Made by a program: the position numbers and the translations under genes. A stretch of DNA of 64,000 nt. Origin: Roseobacter sp. SK209-2-6 (lineage in GTDB: Bacteria > Pseudomonadota > Alphaproteobacteria > Rhodobacterales > Rhodobacteraceae). Positions 1 to 9,431 of the stretch are shown piece by piece. Every line of letters begins with the position of its first letter. Position 1 is the first letter of the stretch. Below the pieces are notes generated by a model that searched no databases, was not told the origin of the DNA, and was given only the letters and a program-made list of their open reading frames with translations. The stretch spans positions 124,001-188,000 of the forward strand of contig NZ_AAYC01000002.1 of NCBI RefSeq assembly GCF_000169455.1. Direction: 5' to 3'.

Positions 1-544
1 CGGCAATCTCTTCGCGTACCGCCATGATCTGGCTATCTGGGTCGATCTGCACCCCAAAGAGGCGCAGGATGCCCCGCACCAGAAAACGCACCGCGCCCAC
101 AATTGGCGCCAGAATGGTGACCACCAGGCCAATGACCGGGGCCACTGCGGCGGCGGCCTTCTCGGCGTTGGAGATCGCATAGGTCTTTGGCAGAACCTCT
201 GCAAAGATCAGCACCAGAAGCGTCATGACCAATGTGGCAAAGGCCACGCCGCTTTCGCCAAAGGCGCGGGTCAGCACCGCCGTGGCCAGCGAGGTGGCGA
301 GAATATTGACCAGGTTGTTGCCCAAAAGAACCGAGCCAATCAGCCTCTCGCTATCCTCGGTCACATCCAGAGCGCGCTGCGCCCGGCGCGAACCTTTGTC
401 GGCCTGACTGCGCAGCTTGCCCCGCGAGGCCGCCGTCAATGCGGTTTCCGAGCCCGAGAAAAAGGCCGAGAGCACCAGGAGGAGCAGGATTGCCCCGGCT
501 GAAATCCAAAAGGCGCTATCCATCATGCTTTGGGCACTGTCCAT
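1..544 (-). CDS. CNNM/CorC-type membrane protein (hemolysin C family), 3' end cut off
   Basis: Inner-membrane protein of the HlyC/CorC (DUF21-CBS-CorC_HlyC) family, linked in other bacteria to magnesium or cobalt efflux. The window holds the first 181 codons; the CBS and CorC domains would lie beyond position 1. Translating from the ATG at 544 gives a first membrane segment at about residues 12-30, the family motif FFSGSETALTAASRGKL, then GSVLLGNNLVNILATS and further hydrophobic segments (VMTLLVLIFAEVLPKTYAI), typical of DUF21. It starts 84 bases after the xerD stop on the same strand and is probably the last gene of that operon. The substrate cannot be read from sequence; the family call is firm. 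Confidence 0.88.
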   Translation of the reverse strand, partial: MDSAQSMMDSAFWISAGAILLLLVLSAFFSGSETALTAASRGKLRSQADKGSRRAQRALDVTEDSERLIGSVLLGNNLVNILATSLATAVLTRAFGESGVAFATLVMTLLVLIFAEVLPKTYAISNAEKAAAAVAPVIGLVVTILAPIVGAVRFLVRGILRLFGVQIDPDSQIMAVREEIA

Positions 545-628
545 GGGAGGTCCGATTTTCCAGTTCTGTCATCAATGGTTATGGGGCGCAGGCGCGCGCC
601 AATCAAGACCTGCCAGCGGCTTGCCTTG

Positions 629-1615
629 CTAGTCTTTCTCTGAATCTGGCGGCGCTGTCCCCGCATCCGTCTTGCGACGGGTCTTGGAAAGCGGATGATG
701 ATCCATCACCAGTTCCTGCAGGCGGGCCTCCAACACATGGGTATAGATCTCTGTTGTGGCGATATCTGCATGCCCCAGGAGGGTCTGGATCGCCCGCAGA
801 TCCGCCCCATTGGCCAGAAGATGCGTCGCAAAGGCATGGCGCAGCGTATGGGGCGTGACCTTTTCGGGGTCAACGCCGCCGGTGACAGCCAGATCCTTGA
901 TCAGGAGGTAGAAAAAATGCCGCGTCAGATGACCGGCTTTGCCTCGAGAGGGGAACAGAAACCGGGAAGACGCGTGGCCCTTGGACCGGTTCGCCTCATC
1001 GGCCTTGTCTCTAACGCTCAGCCAGGCGGCCAGCGCATCACGGGCAGGTGGAGAAAGTGGCACCAGCCGTTCTTTGCCGCCTTTCCCCAGAACCAAGAGC
1101 ATCTGCGGATCACCGCGCGCAGAGGAGACGGGCAGCGAGACCAGCTCACTCACCCGCATGCCAGTGGCATAGAGCAGCTCCATCAGGCAGCAATTGCGCA
1201 ACCGGTCCTCCGGGCTGCGCCCGGTTTGGCGCGCCGCGTCCAGCAGGCGATCAACCTCAATGACTTCCAGGGTTTTGGGCAATTTCTTGTCCCGCCCCGG
1301 ACCGCTGATCTGGATCGCCGGATTGTCGCTGCGCCATCCTTCCTCAAAGGCAAAGCGATAGATCTGCTTCAGCGCCGAAAGACGTCTGGCGCGGGTCGCG
1401 CGGGACAGGCCTTCGGCGTCACAGGCTATCAGATAGGCTTCGATGTCTGCCCGCTGTGCGGTAGCAAACCCGCTCTCGCGATGAAAGAGCCAGGAAGCGG
1501 CGTCCTTCAGATCCCGTCCATAGGCCAAGAGGGTATTTCGTGCGGCGCCGGCTTCTGCGGCCTGGGCCTCCAGAAAGGTGGAGATCCATTGATGGTCATC
1601 TGCGGGCGCAGTCAT
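629..1615 (-). CDS. xerD: Tyrosine recombinase XerD
   Basis: Site-specific recombinase that with XerC resolves chromosome dimers at dif during division. 328 aa, usual family length. N-terminal SAM-like DNA-binding domain at about 10-95, catalytic domain at about 115-300. The tyrosine-recombinase residues are all visible: Arg154 (ATGMRVSEL), Lys in GKGGKER, His256 and Arg259 (HTLRH), His282 (LGHADIATT) and Tyr291 (IYTHV). The ATG at 1615 overlaps the upstream stop (TGATG), which suggests translational coupling; a GTG one codon upstream is an alternative. XerC is very similar, so the D assignment rests on overall resemblance to XerD rather than a diagnostic residue. Confidence 0.92.
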   Translation of the reverse strand: MTAPADDHQWISTFLEAQAAEAGAARNTLLAYGRDLKDAASWLFHRESGFATAQRADIEAYLIACDAEGLSRATRARRLSALKQIYRFAFEEGWRSDNPAIQISGPGRDKKLPKTLEVIEVDRLLDAARQTGRSPEDRLRNCCLMELLYATGMRVSELVSLPVSSARGDPQMLLVLGKGGKERLVPLSPPARDALAAWLSVRDKADEANRSKGHASSRFLFPSRGKAGHLTRHFFYLLIKDLAVTGGVDPEKVTPHTLRHAFATHLLANGADLRAIQTLLGHADIATTEIYTHVLEARLQELVMDHHPLSKTRRKTDAGTAPPDSEKD

Positions 1616-3207
1616 CACCCGCGCTCCAACAACATCAATTGCAGTGCTGCCCGACGCGCCGTGTCCTCCAACCCGATCGCGCGCAAGGCGGCAAGCGCCT
1701 GGGTGAGATCCCCCAGATTGCCCGCAGCCCCCCGCGAGAAAAGTGTCATGCTGCGCAGGATTGCCTCTCCCAGTTGGCCATTGTCCAAAAGGGCCTGGAT
1801 CTGCGCCGGAGGACGGGTTGCATCACTGAAACCCAGTGCGATGGAATGGGCAAGAGGGCTAGGGGCAGGTCGAGGCAGGGGCTGGGCTTCGGCCGCAGTG
1901 CCGTCTTCGGAAGCGACCAATCTCGGGGCATAGCTGCCCGCGCGTCCCTGAGCCAGAGCCGCGAGAAACAGGGTTTCAGCCTTTTGATCCGGGGACCGGT
2001 GAGAGGCGATCTCATAGCTTGGCGCCAGAAGTTCAATACGCCAGGCCAGGGCAGCGATTTCGCCCTCAAATTGAAAACGGGCCAGCGCCTCGGCAAAGAG
2101 ATCGGCAAAGCCAATCTCCAGACCGGCGCTCTGCATGGCTTGCCAGACCTCTGGCAGGGCCGTGGCGATTTCTGCGCTGTCGTTGCTTTCCAGCGCCTTT
2201 TCAAAGCTTTGAAGTGCTGCGACGCGGTCCCAGACGCCGCCCGATGCCGCCGGGCGGCGTTCGGTGTAAAGGCCCAACAGCTGATTGGGGTTCAGTGCGC
2301 CAGCACGGGTCAGCCGCTCAGCGGCCTCCAGCTGGGCTTTCCATCCTGCAACATCGCGCAGATCCGCCGCGGCAAAGACCCGTGGCAAGGGAGCGGTTGG
2401 CAGGGGCTCTCCGATGGTTTCAAACAGGCGAAAGGTTAGAGGATCGGGTTTGGAGGGCAGGGGAAGCGGTGGTGCGAGCTCAAAAACATCCGGATTCAGG
2501 AAGCGGTCCAGCAGGTTGAGCTCCTCCTTAGAGAGCAGCTCCAGCGCATGGGCGGCTTCCAGCAGTAATGCAGCCGTGGGCCAGTCGCCCCGGCGCGCCG
2601 AGCAAAAGATGCGGACCCGGTAATCGTTGGAAAGATGGGGTGCCGCCGTAAGTGACGCACAGGCGCGATCCTCATCCCCGCTCAGCAAGGTGGTGAAAAA
2701 CCAGCGCTTAAAGCGTTCTGGCGTTTGCGCCGGTCCAGCTTGCTCAACAAGGGCCTGCGCCGGATCGGTTGCGCCCTGCGCGATCAAGCGATCCAGACGC
2801 GACAGAAGGATGGCATCCCCCTCGCTCTGCAAGGGGCGGCTCTCTGAGAGCAGCAGCGTGAATAGCAGGGACTGCAAAGCCGGGTTGCCCTGAACAGGCA
2901 CCGTACGGATCAGGCGGGCAATCTCTTGCGCCTCACTGCCAGCCCAAAGATCCAGTGGCAGCCCCGTTGCCGTGGGCGAAACCAGGCCGATGGGCGGCAA
3001 AAGCGCCTGCAATGGGGTCACGGTGACCTGTGGCTGTGTCGCGCTGCCTGTAACCGGCGCCTCCAGCAAAACCGTGTCCGGCAGTTGCGGCTCTTTGTCG
3101 GGCTGTCCGAGCCAGTCGATGACTGTCAGCGGCGCCTGCGCCCCAGCAGGGAGTGGCAACCAGAGGCTAAGACAGAGGGCAAAGAGGGAGGCAGGTTTTG
3201 TGTGCAT
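1615..3207 (-). CDS. Exported protein of unknown function in the xerD operon
   Basis: 530 aa. It begins with a clear Sec signal peptide (MHTKPASLFALCLSLWLPL then PAGAQA), so the mature protein should be periplasmic or surface-attached. The rest is rich in alanine and leucine, with many short amphipathic helices and no membrane segment; it may form a helical-repeat solenoid, but I see no clear TPR consensus. The ATG overlaps the stop of the upstream 49-aa gene and its own stop overlaps the xerD start, so the three genes are tightly coupled. I do not recognise a family and assign no function; the gene structure itself is solid. Confidence 0.8.
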   Translation of the reverse strand: MHTKPASLFALCLSLWLPLPAGAQAPLTVIDWLGQPDKEPQLPDTVLLEAPVTGSATQPQVTVTPLQALLPPIGLVSPTATGLPLDLWAGSEAQEIARLIRTVPVQGNPALQSLLFTLLLSESRPLQSEGDAILLSRLDRLIAQGATDPAQALVEQAGPAQTPERFKRWFFTTLLSGDEDRACASLTAAPHLSNDYRVRIFCSARRGDWPTAALLLEAAHALELLSKEELNLLDRFLNPDVFELAPPLPLPSKPDPLTFRLFETIGEPLPTAPLPRVFAAADLRDVAGWKAQLEAAERLTRAGALNPNQLLGLYTERRPAASGGVWDRVAALQSFEKALESNDSAEIATALPEVWQAMQSAGLEIGFADLFAEALARFQFEGEIAALAWRIELLAPSYEIASHRSPDQKAETLFLAALAQGRAGSYAPRLVASEDGTAAEAQPLPRPAPSPLAHSIALGFSDATRPPAQIQALLDNGQLGEAILRSMTLFSRGAAGNLGDLTQALAALRAIGLEDTARRAALQLMLLERG

Positions 3208-3356
3208 CAATTCGCATCCAGGATCACCGGCGTGCGAACTTCCTGCGTTGGCGCGCTGAAATCAGCGCCAAACCATGGGCCCAGGTAGGCATAGGCGACC
3301 AAGCCCAGCGCTGCCACCACCACAAGATAGAAAAGATATTTGATCAATCGCCCCAT
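3207..3356 (-). CDS. Small single-pass membrane protein beside aroK
   Basis: 49 aa: one hydrophobic segment at about residues 6-24 (LFYLVVVAALGLVAYAYLG) followed by a short polar tail. It is the first gene of the minus-strand operon leading to xerD and its stop overlaps the next start as TGATG. It is divergent from aroK, whose start is about 80 bases away. Small proteins of this type beside aroK are, to my recollection, conserved in Rhodobacteraceae; the function is unknown. Support is the start and stop placement and the coupled arrangement, not a domain. Confidence 0.65.
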   Translation of the reverse strand: MGRLIKYLFYLVVVAALGLVAYAYLGPWFGADFSAPTQEVRTPVILDAN

Positions 3357-3437
3357 CAGTCACCTGTTGCCTGTTTCTTGGTGTTTTGCTCAAGTTATAT
3401 ATGGCCTTTTTGTCAATATCACGTCATTCACTCAACT

Positions 3438-4028
3438 ATGAGCGAAAAAGAGCAAATACCCGCGGATATGCCTCAGAAAGAGGTGCCTGGACGTCTCAAG
3501 AAGACACTTGTCATGGTGGGCATGATGGGGGCCGGAAAAACGGCAGTTGGCCGGGCCTTGGCCGCGCGTCTTCAGGTGCCCTTTCTGGATAGTGACCATG
3601 AGATCGAAGCGGCGGCAAATATGACCATCCCTGAAATCTTCTCTCGCGATGGAGAAGCCTTTTTCAGGTTGAAAGAACGACAGGTCATTGCGCGTTTGCT
3701 GGAAGAGGAATGCGGTATCCTGTCGACCGGCGGCGGCGCCTTTCTGGCTGAGGAAAACCGCGCGATCATCTCACAGCACGGCGCGTCGGTCTGGCTGAAC
3801 GCGGATCTGGAGGTGCTTTGGAACCGGGTGCGGCATCGCGATACCCGGCCCTTGCTGCGCACCGCAGATCCACATGCGACCCTGTCGGACCTCTACCACA
3901 AACGGGTTCCCCTATATGCCCTGGCGGATCTCGCAGTGGTCTCTGAGGGCAAGGCCTCAATCGAAGAAATGGTTGACCGGGTGATAGAAGCACTCGAGTC
4001 GCGTCCCGATGTATTGGAGAAAAACTGA
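3438..4028 (+). CDS. aroK: Shikimate kinase
   Basis: Phosphorylates shikimate with ATP in aromatic amino-acid (chorismate) synthesis; cytoplasmic. 196 aa, slightly long because of an N-terminal tail of about 20 residues. The P-loop GMMGAGKT lies at residues 28-35, the shikimate-binding DSD at 51-53, STGGG at 96-100 and an Arg-rich lid segment (RHRDTRPLL) further on. The ATG at 3438 was chosen as the first Met before the P-loop domain; no strong ribosome-binding site precedes it. The stop TGA shares a base with the aroB ATG (TGATG), so the two genes are translationally coupled. Confidence 0.95.
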   Translation: MSEKEQIPADMPQKEVPGRLKKTLVMVGMMGAGKTAVGRALAARLQVPFLDSDHEIEAAANMTIPEIFSRDGEAFFRLKERQVIARLLEEECGILSTGGGAFLAEENRAIISQHGASVWLNADLEVLWNRVRHRDTRPLLRTADPHATLSDLYHKRVPLYALADLAVVSEGKASIEEMVDRVIEALESRPDVLEKN

Positions 4029-5140
4029 TGGAACGCTGCGTGCATGTGCCACTTGAGGGGCGGGCCTATGATGTGGTGATCGGCCCCGGGCTGCTGGCCC
4101 AGGCCGGTGAGCGGATCATGCCACTATTGCGGCGGCCAAAGGTTGCGGTTCTGACCGATGAAACAGTGGCGGCCCTGCATCTGGAAGAGCTGCGCGCGGG
4201 CCTCGCCTATGCGGGGATCGAGATGGAAGCCCTGGCCCTGCCTCCGGGGGAATCGACCAAGGCCTGGCCGCAATTCACCCGTGCGGTGGAATGGCTGTTG
4301 GAGATGCGGGTCGAGCGCAACGATGTGGTTGTGGCCTTTGGTGGCGGTGTGATCGGGGATCTGGCCGGTTTTGCCGCCTCGGTCCTGCGTCGTGGCGTGC
4401 GCTTTGTGCAAATCCCAACCTCCCTGCTGGCGCAGGTCGACAGTTCCGTTGGGGGCAAGACCGGCATCAATGCGCCCCAGGGCAAAAACCTGATTGGCGC
4501 CTTCCACCAGCCCAGCCTGGTGCTGGCTGATACCGAAGTTTTGGGCACTTTGACGCCTCGTGATTTTCTGGCCGGCTATGGCGAAGTGGCCAAATATGGC
4601 CTTTTGGGCGATGCGGAGTTCTTTGCCTGGCTGGAAGAGAAAGGGCCTGCGCTTGCGGCGGGCGATATGGAAGCCCGTGTCGAAGCGGTCGCGCGCTCTG
4701 TCCAGATGAAAGCCGATATTGTCGTTCGGGATGAGACCGAGCAGGGGGATCGTGCCCTGTTGAACCTGGGTCATACCTTCTGTCACGCCCTGGAAGCGGC
4801 AACCGGCTATGGTGATCGTCTGCTGCATGGGGAAGGGGTCGCCATTGGTTGTGCCCTGGCCTTTGAGCTTTCCTCGCAATTGGGGCTGTGCAGTCAGGAA
4901 GATCCCAGCCGGGTGCGCGCGCATCTCAAGGCTATGGGGATGAAATGCGATCTCTCCGATATTGAAGGGGAGCTTCCCAGCGCAGAGGCGCTGCTGGATC
5001 TGATGGGACAGGACAAAAAGGTCGTGGATGGGCAGCTTCGCTTTATTCTGGCGCGCGGCATTGGTGAGGCTTTTGTCACTGCAGACGTTCCCAAACCTAT
5101 AGTTCTACAGATCCTGAAAGAGGCGCTGGACCAGCGGTGA
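4028..5140 (+). CDS. aroB: 3-dehydroquinate synthase
   Basis: Converts DAHP to 3-dehydroquinate, step two of the shikimate pathway, using NAD and a divalent metal. 370 aa, normal length. Diagnostic stretches are the glycine-rich NAD loop (FGGGVIGDLAGF), the active-site segment LLAQVDSSVGGKTGIN, the GYGEVAKYG motif and the metal-ligand region with LNLGHTFCHALE and LLHGEGVAIG. It overlaps aroK by one base, forming the aroKB pair common in proteobacteria, and a strong terminator follows about 60 bases downstream. Confidence 0.96.
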   Translation: MERCVHVPLEGRAYDVVIGPGLLAQAGERIMPLLRRPKVAVLTDETVAALHLEELRAGLAYAGIEMEALALPPGESTKAWPQFTRAVEWLLEMRVERNDVVVAFGGGVIGDLAGFAASVLRRGVRFVQIPTSLLAQVDSSVGGKTGINAPQGKNLIGAFHQPSLVLADTEVLGTLTPRDFLAGYGEVAKYGLLGDAEFFAWLEEKGPALAAGDMEARVEAVARSVQMKADIVVRDETEQGDRALLNLGHTFCHALEAATGYGDRLLHGEGVAIGCALAFELSSQLGLCSQEDPSRVRAHLKAMGMKCDLSDIEGELPSAEALLDLMGQDKKVVDGQLRFILARGIGEAFVTADVPKPIVLQILKEALDQR

Positions 5141-5197
5141 GACCTGTTATGGGATTCAGAGTGGATCCCGTCCGGCGGATCCAGGAGATAAGACAGG

Positions 5198-5232
5198 GGG
5201 TGAGCAATTCTGCTCACCCTCATTTTCGTTTT
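5198..5232 (+). terminator. Rho-independent terminator of aroKB
   Basis: A perfect 9-bp stem (GGGTGAGCA with TGCTCACCC, 5198-5206 and 5211-5219), a 4-base loop and a T-rich tail. It lies about 60 bases after the aroB stop. Confidence 0.85.
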
Positions 5233-5304
5233 AAATTCATCATCTCTTCTCCGGCTGATGCCGTGGCCCATCCCTCGTTAAGCTCCTGCTGGTCTGCCGG
5301 TTAA

Positions 5305-5333
5305 CCCCCTGAGCGTTGCTCACGAGCAGGGGG
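5305..5333. repeat. Inverted repeat downstream of the chemoreceptor gene
   Basis: CCCCCTG at 5305-5311 pairs with CAGGGGG at 5327-5333 around a 15-base loop. It sits just past the stop of the minus-strand chemoreceptor gene (5354) and could help end its transcript, but there is no T-run on either side. Confidence 0.4.
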
Positions 5334-5353
5334 TAGCCTATCCATTGGACCTT

Positions 5354-7525
5354 CTATGCGGCCTGGCTAGAAGGCGCAGCAAAGGGCATAGCAGAGGAGC
5401 CTTTGAGTGCTGCAGAACCTGATACGGAGAACTGCGCGATTAGATCATTCAGTTCCGAAGAGCGATGGCTCAGCTGTTGTGACGCCGCAGTGGTTTCTTC
5501 TGCCATAGCAACATTCTGCTGGGTGACCTGTTCGATCTCATAGACTGCGCCATTGATCGATTGCAGCTGCTCCGACTGTGCGGTGACCACCGAGGCCACT
5601 TCCTGCATCAAGGTAGAGATTTCCTGTACCTGGCGATCCACCTTTGACATGGCATCGCCCGCACGTCCCACCAGATTGGTGCCTTTGCGAACCTGTTCGG
5701 AGCTGCGCGCCGAGATCTCATCAATCTCGCGAACCGCCTGCGAGCTGCGTTCTGCCAGGGTACGGACTTCGCTGGCCACAACCATAAAGCCCTTACCGGC
5801 CTCACCCGCGCGGGCAGCTTCGACACCCGCATTCAGGGCCAAAAGGCTGGTTTGGAAAGCGATATCTTCAATGACCTGCGCGATTTTGGAGATCTCACCG
5901 GATGAGGCGGAGATCTCTCCCATGGCGGCAACCGCTTCATTCACCGTGTGATGGCAATTCTGAACATTTTCGAGGGTAGAGGCCGCGATTTTGTCCACTT
6001 CCTGCGCGTTGGAAGAGGATTGGCTGACGCTGGCGTTCAACTCGGTCATGGCAGAGGTGGTTTTCTCCAGCGCGACGGCCTGGGATTCCGTGCGATGCGA
6101 CAGATCTTCGGCATTGCGGGATATTGCCTGAACCTCGTTGTTCACTGTGGTAGACAGATCGCTGACCATAAGAAGTGCGTCCTGCAGCACTTCTGAAGCC
6201 GCATTGAAGTCGGTCTTCATCGATTCAAATTCTTCGGGAAACTCCCCCTGGATACGGTTGGTTAGAACCTTGTCACGCAGTTGCGAAAGCCCCTGACCAA
6301 TCATTCTAGTCACCGAGAGCGCCCGTTCAGCCCGCTGAGCTTCGATCTTGGCATCTTCCTGACGCTTATGCTCAAAGGCCTCTCGTAGGGCGACGACGCT
6401 GCGGGCCATCTGTCCGATTTCGTCGTGCCGATCAGCACCTGGAATGTCGATATCCAGCTCAAACCGCCCCAAACGCTTGAGAGCATGGCCAAGCACAGCG
6501 ATGCCTCGGGTGATATCGCGGGCAACCACGGTGAGCAGCGCAAAAACCGCCAGTAGAATTCCTGCGAGAACCACCAGATTGGTTGTCAGCGCATTGCTGT
6601 TGACCTGATCAAAGCGCGCCATCTCTTCCAGAAGAAGCGTGTTGAGCTGGTCTTCGATGTCCTTCATTTGCTCAAGCTTGCGCGTGGCAAGGGAGAACCA
6701 GCTCTGGGAGGTCATGTCCCCGGTCTCACCTCCGGTGAGAACAAGATGACGTATCTTGGCGACTTCTCGAGCCTGAGAGCCTTCCTCAAAGCTACGAACC
6801 AGAGCTTGAAAATCCGAACCTGCAAAGCGCTTGAACTCACTCAGGCGGCCCTCGGCACGCTCATTCATCATGGCCAGACGAATGCGCAGGGAATCACTCC
6901 ATCCTGCGGCAAAACCTGCTGCACCAACCGCCCGTTCCAACCCGGCGGCATCCTTGGCCAACAGGAAATAGGAGAGAGCGGTTCCCTGGCGAGAGATACT
7001 GAGGTCATCGATCTGTTGGACCATATTGACCCCAAGGGCCACGAGTTTTTCGTTGAGTTGGGTGTAAAAAGTGACCGCCTCTGAAAGGGATAACTCCCCA
7101 TTATCGATCCGCGCGCGAATATCGCGGATCTCATTTAGGCTGTTGCGCAGTTCAGAGAGCTGAGAACTGCTTGCATCCTCCTCATTGTTACCCTCCCCAG
7201 TATTGTCGGTGAGCGTGATCAAAGCATCAATGAAATCAGCCTGTCGTCCCATGCTGTCCTGACGTGCTTTGAGCAAGGCAGCAGGAAGATCAGCCTCACC
7301 GCTAGAAATGTAGCCGGCACTGGTGCCGCGCTCCACTTGAAGAGCATGTACCAAGTCACTGGAAGAGCTTATTAAAGTTCCCGTCGCTGCGGCATCTACG
7401 CTTGCCTTGTCGCGCAAAGCCATGAGATGTGAGATTGAAAACCACAGCATCAAGGCAAGGGGTATCGATATGAGAATCCCGATTTTTGCAGGGATGGGCA
7501 TTTTGTGGAAGAGGTTGAGGCTCAT
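5354..7525 (-). CDS. Methyl-accepting chemotaxis protein with NIT sensor domain
   Basis: Membrane chemoreceptor that would signal to CheA. 723 aa from the chosen ATG at 7525, which has an AGG about 9 bases upstream and gives a normal receptor N-terminus; an in-frame ORF runs 44 codons further upstream but looks untranslated. Order: first membrane segment at about 13-32; a periplasmic NIT (nitrate- and nitrite-sensing) domain with the typical [17 protein letters not shown] motif; second membrane segment at about 320-340 ([20 protein letters not shown]); HAMP linker; methyl-accepting domain with the conserved hairpin tip ([22 protein letters not shown], residues beyond 550). The C-terminus lacks the NWETF-type CheR-tether pentapeptide. 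The ligand is inferred from the domain name only. Confidence 0.9.
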   Translation of the reverse strand: MSLNLFHKMPIPAKIGILISIPLALMLWFSISHLMALRDKASVDAAATGTLISSSSDLVHALQVERGTSAGYISSGEADLPAALLKARQDSMGRQADFIDALITLTDNTGEGNNEEDASSSQLSELRNSLNEIRDIRARIDNGELSLSEAVTFYTQLNEKLVALGVNMVQQIDDLSISRQGTALSYFLLAKDAAGLERAVGAAGFAAGWSDSLRIRLAMMNERAEGRLSEFKRFAGSDFQALVRSFEEGSQAREVAKIRHLVLTGGETGDMTSQSWFSLATRKLEQMKDIEDQLNTLLLEEMARFDQVNSNALTTNLVVLAGILLAVFALLTVVARDITRGIAVLGHALKRLGRFELDIDIPGADRHDEIGQMARSVVALREAFEHKRQEDAKIEAQRAERALSVTRMIGQGLSQLRDKVLTNRIQGEFPEEFESMKTDFNAASEVLQDALLMVSDLSTTVNNEVQAISRNAEDLSHRTESQAVALEKTTSAMTELNASVSQSSSNAQEVDKIAASTLENVQNCHHTVNEAVAAMGEISASSGEISKIAQVIEDIAFQTSLLALNAGVEAARAGEAGKGFMVVASEVRTLAERSSQAVREIDEISARSSEQVRKGTNLVGRAGDAMSKVDRQVQEISTLMQEVASVVTAQSEQLQSINGAVYEIEQVTQQNVAMAEETTAASQQLSHRSSELNDLIAQFSVSGSAALKGSSAMPFAAPSSQAA

Positions 7526-7711
7526 GTTTGCGGACCTGTGCAAGAAGTTACACAGATGAGCTATGAGCAGCACGTTAAGAAACGCTTTCAAAGTGAGACT
7601 TGAAAGCGAAATTTGCGCTGGCTTCATGGCGAGGATAGCGCTCATTTTAGATATCAACCAAACCTAAATAATGTATTTAGAAGGTAGGTTTCCCCAGCGT
7701 AAAGAAAGCAA

Positions 7712-7746
7712 AAAAAATGGCGCTGTGTGAACCAACGCCATTTTTT
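7712..7746 (-). terminator. Terminator of ssb (works in both directions)
   Basis: An 11-bp perfect stem of AAAAAATGGCG and CGCCATTTTTT (7712-7722, 7736-7746) with a 13-base loop. Because the stem ends are A and T runs, it has a T-tail on both strands; ssb stops at 7783 on the minus strand. Confidence 0.8.
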
Positions 7747-7782
7747 GTTCCATCCCGTACCCGGGATCTATGCTGTGTTTGT

Positions 7783-8301
7783 TTAAAAGGGGATCTCATC
7801 ATCGTCGATGTTGTGTGATGGGCCGCTGCTACCACCACCAAAGCCGCCACCTTGGCTGCCGCTGTCATAGCCGCCGCCACCTTGGCCACCGCCGTAGCCG
7901 CCACCCTGGCCGCCGCCAAAGCCGCCGCCGCCGGAGCCGCCACCTTCACCACGGCCATCCAGCATCGTAAGGGTCGAGCCAAAGCCCTGCAGTACCACCT
8001 CGGTCGAATAGCGGTCCTGACCACTCTGGTCCTGCCATTTGCGGGTTTGCAGCTGCCCTTCGATATAGACCTTGGAGCCTTTGCGCAGATATTGTTCTGC
8101 GACCCGCACCAGCCCTTCGTTGAAGATTGCGACCGAATGCCATTCGGTCCGCTCGCGGCGCTCACCGGTATTGCGATCTTTCCAGGTTTCAGAAGTTGCG
8201 ATACGCAGGTTGCACACCTTGCCGCCGTTCTGAAAACTCCGCACTTCTGGGTCGCGTCCCAGATTGCCGATTAGCATTACCTTGTTGAGAGAGCCGGCCA
8301 T
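7783..8301 (-). CDS. ssb: Single-stranded DNA-binding protein
   Basis: Coats single-stranded DNA in replication, repair and recombination. 172 aa. OB-fold at about 1-110, starting [19 protein letters not shown] and including TEWHSVAIF and [12 protein letters not shown] long glycine-rich linker follows (about 118-160), and the protein ends in the acidic tip DDDEIPF, the site that recruits SSB partners. The ATG at 8301 was chosen because it opens the conserved OB-fold; a longer in-frame extension upstream does not resemble SSB. The linker's GGC/GGT repeats explain long spurious ORFs on the other strand. Confidence 0.97.
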   Translation of the reverse strand: MAGSLNKVMLIGNLGRDPEVRSFQNGGKVCNLRIATSETWKDRNTGERRERTEWHSVAIFNEGLVRVAEQYLRKGSKVYIEGQLQTRKWQDQSGQDRYSTEVVLQGFGSTLTMLDGRGEGGGSGGGGFGGGQGGGYGGGQGGGGYDSGSQGGGFGGGSSGPSHNIDDDEIPF

Positions 8302-8607
8302 AAGAGTTTCCGTCCTTGTCTGTTCGTCTGTCTGTTGTTCTGAGGCGGCGAGGGGAGTGCCAATGCGAATCTGCACCGCCGTGTTGGCTGCACAGTATAG
8401 ACCCAGCCCGGGCGAGGAAAGCACCGCTATGTGCTGGCAGAACTATTCCAAAGTTGCTCTGTGGAGCCTGGGGCATAAACCGGGACTGTGGCGGTGTCGA
8501 GCAAAGGCTTGCCTATGGAGTAGGGGAAACTTCCAATTTGCAGAAAAACCGCTATTCTCTGCGGCGGAGCCGGGAAACCGGATGTTTGGGGCAATCTACG
8601 AGCGGTC
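8302..8607. other. Intergenic region between divergent ssb and transglycosylase genes
   Basis: 306 bases without a credible gene. On the minus strand a TATACT hexamer (8394-8399) could be a -10 element for ssb, but no good -35 lies 17 bases upstream of it. I see no LexA site of the GTTC-N7-GTTC kind here. Confidence 0.3.
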
Positions 8608-9198
8608 ATGAAGGTGCTGAAAAGGTCTCTTTTTGCAGTCCTGGTTTCGGGGATGCTGCTGCCGCATCTGGCTGAGGCTGACATGTTCAGCACCAAAAGC
8701 CGCCGCGAAGTTATGGCGAGCCAGATCAAGCTGCTGAACAGCCGCGCCGCAGAGCAATACCAGGACTCGGTCCGATTGCAGCCCAAAGCGGATCCGGCGC
8801 TGCTCTCGCTGAGCCCACGTTATACCGGTAAATATCAAGGTGAGTTCCTGGATATGGCGCGTCGTGCAGCGCGCAAACATGGCGTGCCAGAGGATCTCTT
8901 CCTGCGGCTGGTGCAGCAGGAAAGCAATTGGAACCCAAATGCGGAGTCGCACAAAGGGGCCCTGGGTCTTGCGCAGCTCATGCCAGCCACCGCGCGCCGA
9001 TTGGGCGTAGATCCGACAGTCCCAAAAGAGAACCTCGAAGGCGGGGCTCGCTATCTTGCCAAGCAGTTTCGCAAGTTCGGATCCTGGCGCCTGGCGTTAG
9101 CCGCCTATAATGCAGGCCCGCAAGCGGTTAAAAAATATGGCGGCATCCCGCCCTATGAAGAGACCCTGAACTACGTAAAGAAGATCTGGGGAAGCTGA
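8608..9198 (+). CDS. Exported lytic transglycosylase (SLT domain)
   Basis: Cleaves peptidoglycan glycan strands in the periplasm, giving 1,6-anhydro-muropeptides. 196 aa. A signal peptide is at about 1-24. The SLT (goose-lysozyme-like) domain is at about 85-190, with the catalytic Glu in the [10 protein letters not shown] motif, then [18 protein letters not shown] and the substrate-groove motif [18 protein letters not shown]. This is the standard motif order for the SLT family, though the protein is small compared with Slt70. It stands alone between ssb (divergent) and a membrane-protein gene; I cannot say which cell-wall process it serves. Confidence 0.92.
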   Translation: MKVLKRSLFAVLVSGMLLPHLAEADMFSTKSRREVMASQIKLLNSRAAEQYQDSVRLQPKADPALLSLSPRYTGKYQGEFLDMARRAARKHGVPEDLFLRLVQQESNWNPNAESHKGALGLAQLMPATARRLGVDPTVPKENLEGGARYLAKQFRKFGSWRLALAAYNAGPQAVKKYGGIPPYEETLNYVKKIWGS

Positions 9199-9306
9199 AT
9201 AGCCGCCTGATAGCTGCGCGCGGTCTTGGCTATTCGGTCACTTCGCAGTCACCTAAACCCTCAAATACACGAAGTCGTTTAAGCGGGCCCTTGGGCCTGC
9301 ATCTGC

Positions 9307-9391
9307 TTATCCACAGATTTTTGCATTAACCCACAGGTAACTAAGCTTAATGCCGCGTTAACAGCCTGACTTGGCCATTAATCTGCCTTAA
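9307..9391 (+). promoter_or_regulatory. CtrA-box and DnaA-box cluster before the 124-aa membrane protein
   Basis: 9307-9315 reads TTATCCACA, a perfect DnaA box. 9347-9362 reads TTAA-N7-TTAAC, the full CtrA consensus. 9378-9391 reads TTAA-N6-TTAA, one base short of it, and a further half-site TTAAC starts at 9326. All lie 41-125 bases before the GTG at 9432. The motif matches are read directly; binding is inferred from the Caulobacter consensus and from the ctrA gene in this same window. Confidence 0.6.
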
Positions 9392-9431
9392 TTCAGAGTG
9401 AAAAACCTCGCCAGTTTCAGGAGGAAATGCC

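Noticed and set aside
695-1933. A 412-codon plus-strand reading frame
   Set aside because: Antisense to xerD, whose catalytic residues are intact.
7852-8274. An alanine-rich plus-strand reading frame
   Set aside because: Created by the glycine codons of the SSB linker read on the other strand.
9199-9431. Chromosomal replication origin at the CtrA/DnaA motif cluster
   Set aside because: A single DnaA box in 233 bases and no AT-rich unwinding element that I can see; better explained as a promoter. Whole-chromosome GC skew would decide.
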